A stretch of DNA of 5,879 nt. Source: a bacterium (GTDB lineage Archaea > Thermoplasmatota > Thermoplasmata > Lutacidiplasmatales > UBA184). A program made the position numbers and the translations under genes. Below, piece after piece: positions 4,925-5,879 of this stretch (positions within the stretch are counted from its first letter, which is position 1; each line of letters opens with the position of its first letter). Under the pieces are notes generated by a model, which was not told where the DNA came from, searched no databases, and saw nothing but the letters and a program-made list of their open reading frames with translations. Location of the stretch: assembly GCA_021832495.1 (NCBI GenBank), contig JAKBKR010000147.1, positions 1 to 5,879 of the forward strand, read 5' to 3'.

Positions 4925-5348
4925 ATGGCAAGTCCACAGCATGGTGACAAAACACACGTTCCTCGAATACGGGTACTATCGGACGAGCGCGTGGTGGGAC
5001 CTTTACAGGTTGATTCTCGAACGGCAGGGACTGACGGTCCCTTGGCGCCCGGTGTGCCGCAATACCCCCCGGCAGCCTCCGACCCCATCAACACGACGGG
5101 GAATGTCGTCCGACGGAGGCCAACCCGTGACCGACTTTAAGATGAAGGCGGAATCGATTGCTGGCGCTTTAGAACACATCGTAGCGGCCTTTTGGAGGCT
5201 GGACTACGCTCTTGAGGACAGGGCCCGATGGGGGCCGGAGGGCGCCTTTGAGGACAGGGCGTATTTGCGGGTTAAGTGCGCTATTGACGACTTAGCCGTA
5301 GCCCGAGACGCACTAATTAAGGTCCTTGCTCAGGAGGCGAAGCCGTGA
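4887..5348 (+). CDS. CxxC protein joined to a helical domain, 153 aa (possible fusion or frameshift)
   Basis: ATG 4887 follows GGAGG with a 7-base gap and overlaps the previous stop. The N-terminus MSEPHPCLICGREWQVHS carries C7-x2-C10, and C57 with nearby His residues could complete a zinc site. An aromatic stretch (TSAWWDLYRLILERQG) follows. Residues 60-80 (RNTPRQPPTPSTRRGMSSDG) look unstructured, and their codons have less GC at third positions than either other frame (11 of 19, against 13 and 14). From 81 on the protein becomes a clean helical domain (FKMKAESIAGALEHIVAAFW to the end) that has its own ribosome site and GTG at 5127. A run of six C bases at 5065-5070 sits at the change, so this may be two genes joined by a one-base indel. 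It may also be a genuine fusion with an internal start. No family is recognised. Confidence 0.68.
   Translation: MSEPHPCLICGREWQVHSMVTKHTFLEYGYYRTSAWWDLYRLILERQGLTVPWRPVCRNTPRQPPTPSTRRGMSSDGGQPVTDFKMKAESIAGALEHIVAAFWRLDYALEDRARWGPEGAFEDRAYLRVKCAIDDLAVARDALIKVLAQEAKP
5115..5129 (+). promoter_or_regulatory. Internal ribosome site and GTG start inside the 4887 gene
   Basis: GGAGG at 5115-5119, 7 bases, then GTG 5127, the same geometry as the starts at 2780, 4708, 4887, 5345 and 5757. Translation from here gives a 73-residue helical protein beginning VTDFKMKAESIAGALEH (first residue read as Met) and ending at 5348. It also gives a GTGA overlap with a stop in the +1 frame (TGA 5128-5130). Confidence 0.55.
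5212..5260 (+). repeat. 13-base direct repeat in coding sequence
   Basis: TTGAGGACAGGGC occurs at 5212-5224 and 5248-5260, 36 bases apart. It encodes EDRA twice, 12 codons apart, so it may mark a small in-frame internal duplication whose remaining bases have diverged. Confidence 0.6.
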
Positions 5349-5482
5349 CCCCCCTTTCCCCTCCCTCTCCGCCCGAAGCCCAATTGGGACGCGCCTTCGT
5401 CATGCGGCCGCGCTCATCCCGTCGGCCGTGCGCGTCCCGGGGCCCATTCGGGCGGAGGAAACCCTTTCTTCAAAGTCCATGA
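5345..5482 (+). CDS. Possible small Pro/Arg-rich protein, 45 aa, GTG start
   Basis: GGAGG at 5333-5337, a 7-base gap and GTG 5345 overlapping the previous stop as GTGA reproduce the start geometry used through the cassette. Its TGA at 5480-5482 again overlaps an ATG (5479). The product is unusual: a proline-rich start (VTPLSPPSPPEAQLG), then a basic segment (MRPRSSRRPCASRG and GRRKPF). Third-position GC is about two thirds and no better than the competing frames, so codon use does not confirm it. It may be a real small gene, or the ribosome site may have lost its gene to an indel. No family is recognised. Confidence 0.4.
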   Translation: MTPLSPPSPPEAQLGRAFVMRPRSSRRPCASRGPFGRRKPFLQSP

Positions 5483-5574
5483 GCGGACCAAGCGGTAAGA
5501 CCGCAGCGAACGCCGCGAGCGAGACCACATCTCACACTTGGGGGGCGCACGAAACCCAACGAGGAGCTCCGCGC
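5349..5574. other. Low-information stretch between genes
   Basis: This is the least clearly coding part of the right block. It starts with a pyrimidine tract (CCCCCCTTTCCCCTCCC), has a perfect 10-base palindrome CCCAATTGGG at 5379-5388, a small hairpin GCCC-ATTC-GGGC at 5442-5453, and another, GCGGT-AAG-ACCGC, at 5492-5504 with no T-run after it. All three forward frames are open for much of it with similar third-position GC, so none stands out. The candidate at 5345 and an N-terminal extension of the 5575 gene from ATG 5479 compete for it. It may be degraded coding sequence or a regulatory spacer. Confidence 0.4.
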
Positions 5575-5760
5575 ATGAACGCCGCCGAACGGCGAGCGGC
5601 CGCGTGGCAGGCCTACTTGACCGCGCGGAAGGCCCACGAGGCCGTGTTGAAGGCCTACGTCGCGCGGCAGGAGGCCGAGGCGGCTCTCGATAAAGCCAAT
5701 GCGGCCCTCGACGAAGCCCGAGAGGCGTTCCATCGCGCTTTGGTGGAGGCGGGGGAATGA
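5575..5760 (+). CDS. Small coiled-coil protein, 61 aa
   Basis: ATG 5575 has GAGGAG upstream with GGAGC placed 7 bases before it, and codons become strongly GC-ending from here on. The product is a nearly uninterrupted Ala/Glu/Arg helix (AAWQAYLTARKAHEAVLKAY, then VARQEAEAALDKANAALDEA) with heptad-like spacing, probably a coiled coil that self-associates or packs against a partner. It starts MNA and ends VEAGE like the genes at 4547 and 4708. An upstream in-frame ATG at 5479 would add 32 residues beginning MSGPSGK, echoing MSGPSVL of the 2780 gene, but it lacks a nearby ribosome site. No family is recognised. The stop lies in repeat B copy 3 and overlaps the next start. Confidence 0.75.
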   Translation: MNAAERRAAAWQAYLTARKAHEAVLKAYVARQEAEAALDKANAALDEAREAFHRALVEAGE

Positions 5761-5794
5761 CCGAGCCCGACCCGTGCGCCCGTTGCGGGCACGA
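5745..5794 (+). repeat. Repeat B, copy 3 with shared gene start
   Basis: The first 16 bases are identical to 4875-4890 and the block stays similar for about 50 bases. It forms the stop of the coiled-coil gene, the ribosome site and the start of a CxxC protein, just as copy 2 does 870 bases earlier. Confidence 0.75.
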
Positions 5795-5879
5795 CGCCTA
5801 CTGGGACCACCCGGCCGGCGTGCCGGTCGATTACCTGCTGGGCGAGGTTCCGTGCGCGGTCGGTGGGTGCCGGTGCGTC
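5757..5879 (+). CDS. Small zinc-binding-type protein (3' end outside window)
   Basis: ATG 5757 follows GGAGG with a 7-base gap and overlaps the previous stop. The 41 visible residues begin MTEPDPCARCGHDAYWDHPA and end PCAVGGCRCV. C7-x2-C10 with C33 and C38 or C40 forms a plausible four-Cys zinc site, with His12 and His18 nearby. Small phage-encoded proteins often have this CxxCGH...H...C...GCxC layout. The start is homologous to the 4887 gene (M(S/T)EPxPCxxCG), but after the CxxC the two diverge. The gene continues beyond the right edge, so its length and any fused domain are unknown. A nucleic-acid or protein contact role is likely only by analogy. Confidence 0.8.
   Translation, partial: MTEPDPCARCGHDAYWDHPAGVPVDYLLGEVPCAVGGCRCV

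Noticed and set aside
5492..5504. Hairpin GCGGT-AAG-ACCGC as a terminator
   Set aside because: Only a 5-base stem, no T-run follows, and downstream genes look co-transcribed.

Overview
High-GC (clearly above 60%), densely packed DNA that looks like part of a phage, prophage or similar mobile element from a high-GC bacterium. Genes are mostly short, abut or overlap by 4 bases (ATGA or GTGA), and form two divergent blocks. The only confidently recognised enzyme is a phage-type single-strand annealing protein (Bet/RecT family). Free use of CCC, GGG and CGG codons would fit a planctomycete-like host, but the window does not prove the host. I see no rRNA, tRNA, CRISPR array, insertion sequence or factor-independent terminator.

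Left block, minus strand, 2032 to 1: two translationally coupled genes read leftwards. The first encodes a 255-residue protein with a helix-turn-helix. The second encodes a protein of at least 421 residues with a ribbon-helix-helix-like N-terminus, a long charged coiled coil and a Pro/Glu repeat tail, and it runs off the left edge. Neither has a family name I can defend.

Divergent spacer, 2033 to 2070: 38 bases holding the first copy of a repeated leader element (repeat A).

Right block, plus strand, 2071 to 5879: a single-direction cassette. In order: an Imm-5-like helical protein, a 75-residue and a 185-residue orphan, Bet with an N-terminal zinc-site extension, a 54-residue Cys/His protein starting with GTG, and a run of small helical and CxxC proteins, the last cut by the right edge. 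Many starts share GGAGG followed by exactly 7 bases and then ATG or GTG. This rule supports two starts that are easy to miss, at 5127 and 5345.

The most distinctive signal is repetition at gene boundaries. Repeat A (CCTAATGCCGGCG) lies just upstream of the genes at 2071, 2556 and 4547, and in the last two cases its TAA is the stop of the preceding gene. Repeat B (GGAGGCGGGGGAATGA) is the stop/ribosome-site/start junction at 4890, 5760 and, with one change, 4711. Genes around these junctions share their ends (MNA... starts, ...EAGE ends, M(S/T)EPxPCxxCG starts) but differ in the middle. This suggests the small-gene array grew by duplication or exchange at conserved boundaries, beside an annealing protein that could in principle act on such short homologies. 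That last link is inference.
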